DNA of 64,000 nt, from NCBI RefSeq assembly GCF_001421715.1, contig NZ_LMKP01000043.1:62001-126000 (forward strand), read 5' to 3'. A program made the position numbers and the translations under genes. Positions within the stretch are counted from its first letter, which is position 1. Each line of letters opens with the position of its first letter. The DNA comes from Sphingomonas sp. Leaf22 (lineage in GTDB: Bacteria; Pseudomonadota; Alphaproteobacteria; Sphingomonadales; Sphingomonadaceae). The notes under the pieces were generated by a model, which saw nothing but the letters and a program-made list of their open reading frames with translations, had not been told where the DNA came from and made no database searches. Of the stretch, positions 63,301 to 64,000 are shown one piece after another.

Positions 63301-63365
63301 GCCGATACCGGCCGGGCCACGCCAAACGCCACGAGAAGCAAAATAAGAAGGAAAAAATGCCGCAT
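60327..63365 (-). CDS. Membrane-bound diguanylate cyclase with periplasmic propeller sensor
   Basis: A 1012-residue receptor: signal peptide (1-22), a two-component-regulator-type propeller built of repeated units such as GLMWIGSRGGLARYDGQ and GRLWIGTGAHGIF, then a Y_Y_Y domain (about 690-770), one membrane helix (about 778-800), a short coiled coil and a GGDEF domain. The active site is GGEEL near residue 915 with an RAVD inhibitory site five residues before it, so it should make c-di-GMP and be feedback-controlled. No EAL domain is present. It is next to a TonB receptor gene. Confidence 0.92.
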   Translation of the reverse strand: MRHFFLLILLLVAFGVARPVSAAAPADAWEGWRTARFLTLDATSGLPHATTTAIVQGSDGLMWIGSRGGLARYDGQRLKVFRQVSRDRTSLPDNYIRALLPLSNGGMLVGTNVGGAVRFDPVSNAFVALQGAAGVGIGTRILALASDGQDGALIASDHGVFRYDARHNRVVSLIEPGSDLAGGAFAVFRDADGTIFAGGDKGLFVRRPQDRAFSRVATPEIGDVWAIQRGRFGRLWIGTGAHGIFVQLSDGRFVQPRLLSGDAPLIGHRTIRAFATEPDGTLWAATDGMGLLRISTRGPFTVSAMRNIPANPASLGGDTVRDVTIDRTGRLWAATDVGASHTDPTLDSIFTVTNAMPDPRRSLADRNVRGLMVDSRDRIWIGLSNGMIDRIDRAGGTVRHLRLSGEQSGQDVKAFLELPDGTVLVGARGIVAIDPATLTPRPVAVPLPDDLPVISLARSGDLLLIGTYKGLFVWQARTRQLRQYRHADGDPTTIANNEVINIVDPGDGRPWIATPGGLSRFDPATGRFVVYRNDPADPASLPQNYTGSIVPSGGALWVGTYGGVACGTATPGGLRFRAITEAQGLANDNVAAVLPDRRGRVWTTGATGISVLDPQGRRVRVVSRRDGLPSDAYNQRVAAMTRDGDLLFGGTGGLLVLRPDRMLAAQSGRSPTLAPTDIEQDGHTLPFNPFPGQQAIRSDGHALRVAFALTDYAAPQEVHYRYRLHGFDTDWVDLPDSVPATAIYTNLPGGEYVLQLQAQIPGVHPRTVTTSVDLIVARAWHELWFVRLAMAIVGLAGVFGIVHVRTMVLRQRTRALERMVEQRTGELRSANVTLSQLASTDPLTGLANRRTLLARLEAARETAMRSGGGYAVAMLDIDHFKRVNDGYGHHTGDIVVQAVAARVAGGVRAVDCVARYGGEELAILFADSGLGDAATITERLRQAVARAVIEVDGVEIRVTISGGVAAATGDELPAAVLHRADLAMYRAKRAGRDRIELADDRDVTALEQAAVL

Positions 63366-63481
63366 CAGGGTTCCTGTGCGTCTTCTTATCCGTGCTTGCT
63401 TGCGACCTGCTTAACGCGTCCATACTTGATGAAATTATACGGTAAACCATTCCGCCCGCGTTGCCCGGGCGGGGCAGCGCG

Positions 63482-63518
63482 GCCACCCCGACCGCCGCAT
63501 ACCGGCGATCGGGGTGGC
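63482..63518 (-). terminator. Strong hairpin downstream of the TonB receptor
   Basis: GCCACCCCGACCGCCG and CGGCGATCGGGGTGGC form a 16-base-pair stem with one wobble and a five-base loop, four bases after the receptor stop on the minus strand. A T-tract is absent, so termination efficiency is uncertain. Confidence 0.55.
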
Positions 63519-63522
63519 TGCC

Positions 63523-64000
63523 TCAGCGCGTTTGCATGCGGATACCGACGCGGAAACGGCGGCCCAGCAGGTCCGAATAGGTCGGGTTCGCCGCCAGTCC
63601 GGTCTCCGGCAGCAGCAGCGGCCAGCGATCGAACAAATTGGTCACGTTGACGAAGAACTGCGCCTCCGCCCCGTCGAAGCGAACCTTCTGGGTGAGGTTC
63701 AGGTCGGCATAGAAGGTGCCTGAGACGCGGTTATCGTCATAGGTGAAGAAATTCGCGTCGTTCGGCGGGCAGGCGGTCGAACATTCGATGCCGTTCGCGG
63801 CATAACGTCCCGCGCTCACCCCGCGACCGACCGCGGTGATCGAGAAGTCGGGCGTGTCATAGGCGGCACTGACGCGGTAGATCCATTTGGGCGTGCTCGA
63901 CTGGCCGCCATTCACTCCGACCGAATTCAGCACCACCGTTCCCGGCACGCCGTTGTTGAGCAAATTGTCGATATAGCGCGTGGCGATACCGCGCACGCTG
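63523..64000 (-). CDS. TonB-dependent receptor, C-terminal part
   Basis: Only the last 159 residues are in the window. They are beta-barrel strands of a TonB-dependent receptor: RVSAAYDTPDFSITAVGR, TFYADLNLTQKVRF and QFFVNVTNLFDRWPLLLP, ending FRVGIRMQTR. NVTNLFDR is a usual barrel-end motif. The N-terminal plug and TonB box are beyond the edge. It is the upstream neighbour of the diguanylate cyclase gene and may supply its ligand. Confidence 0.88.
   Translation of the reverse strand, partial: SVRGIATRYIDNLLNNGVPGTVVLNSVGVNGGQSSTPKWIYRVSAAYDTPDFSITAVGRGVSAGRYAANGIECSTACPPNDANFFTYDDNRVSGTFYADLNLTQKVRFDGAEAQFFVNVTNLFDRWPLLLPETGLAANPTYSDLLGRRFRVGIRMQTR

Overview
The window is high-GC chromosomal DNA from an alphaproteobacterium, most probably a sphingomonad (Sphingomonadales). 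This is inferred from an sdhB-zapE pair, a TonB-dependent receptor, a DUF4139 paralogue carrying an IVVTG motif, extreme GC at third codon positions and intergenic spaces packed with GC-rich palindromic repeats. No phage, plasmid, transposase, CRISPR or toxin-antitoxin gene was seen, so this looks like core and soft-core chromosome rather than an island.

Layout. 1-418: start of a ClpP-fold protease-like protein, cut by the window edge. 851-3529: sdhC-sdhD-sdhA on the minus strand, ending in a strong terminator; sdhB lies 12 kb away on the other strand (14610), next to zapE. 3741-9180: a soluble globin-type chemotaxis transducer, an SDR-prmA pair, phenylalanine hydroxylase, a DUF2459 protein and an alpha/beta hydrolase. 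9306-14366: a small lipoprotein, a glycerophosphodiesterase and a paoABC-type molybdenum aldehyde oxidoreductase operon. 16776-24242: helicase hrpB, an aldo/keto reductase, ftsK and a UbiH-type hydroxylase. 24484-27082: a five-gene translationally coupled minus-strand operon (CnoX-like thioredoxin, LON-domain protein, Trm112, an unknown protein, Nudix), followed by tRNA-Gly(GCC). 27934-31466: two DUF4139 secreted proteins. 31828-37384: an LplT-Aas fusion, an MFS exporter and a DUF167 protein.

37633-42796 is the most system-like locus: two divergent operons holding counterparts of all six E. coli yjfIJKLMC genes (DUF2170, PspA/IM30, DUF2491, DUF350, DUF1190 and a glutathionylspermidine-synthase-like ATP-grasp protein) plus a two-helix potassium channel with an RCK domain. 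It reads as a PspA-centred envelope-stress module. 42854-50995 holds a low-molecular-weight phosphatase, cstA with its small partner, a truncated Hsp70, a lipoprotein trehalase, an FAH-family enzyme and a hemerythrin-like protein. 51034-57713 holds housekeeping genes (purA, aroC, fabI, a DnaJ-type chaperone) with small companions. 57871-64000 has a DUF4197 lipoprotein, a Baeyer-Villiger-type monooxygenase, a periplasmic-propeller diguanylate cyclase and the C-terminus of a TonB-dependent receptor.

Between genes lie several recurring repeat families: a 174-bp element with terminal inverted repeats (two copies, identical length), an 88-bp GGGGGTCCAG hairpin (four copies, two orientations), a TTCGAGC/TCGAGAA family (five copies), a CTCCCCG-bounded family (three copies) and shorter hairpins. 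Most long reading frames opposite the named genes are codon-bias shadows. All functional calls come from reading motifs; no database search was run.
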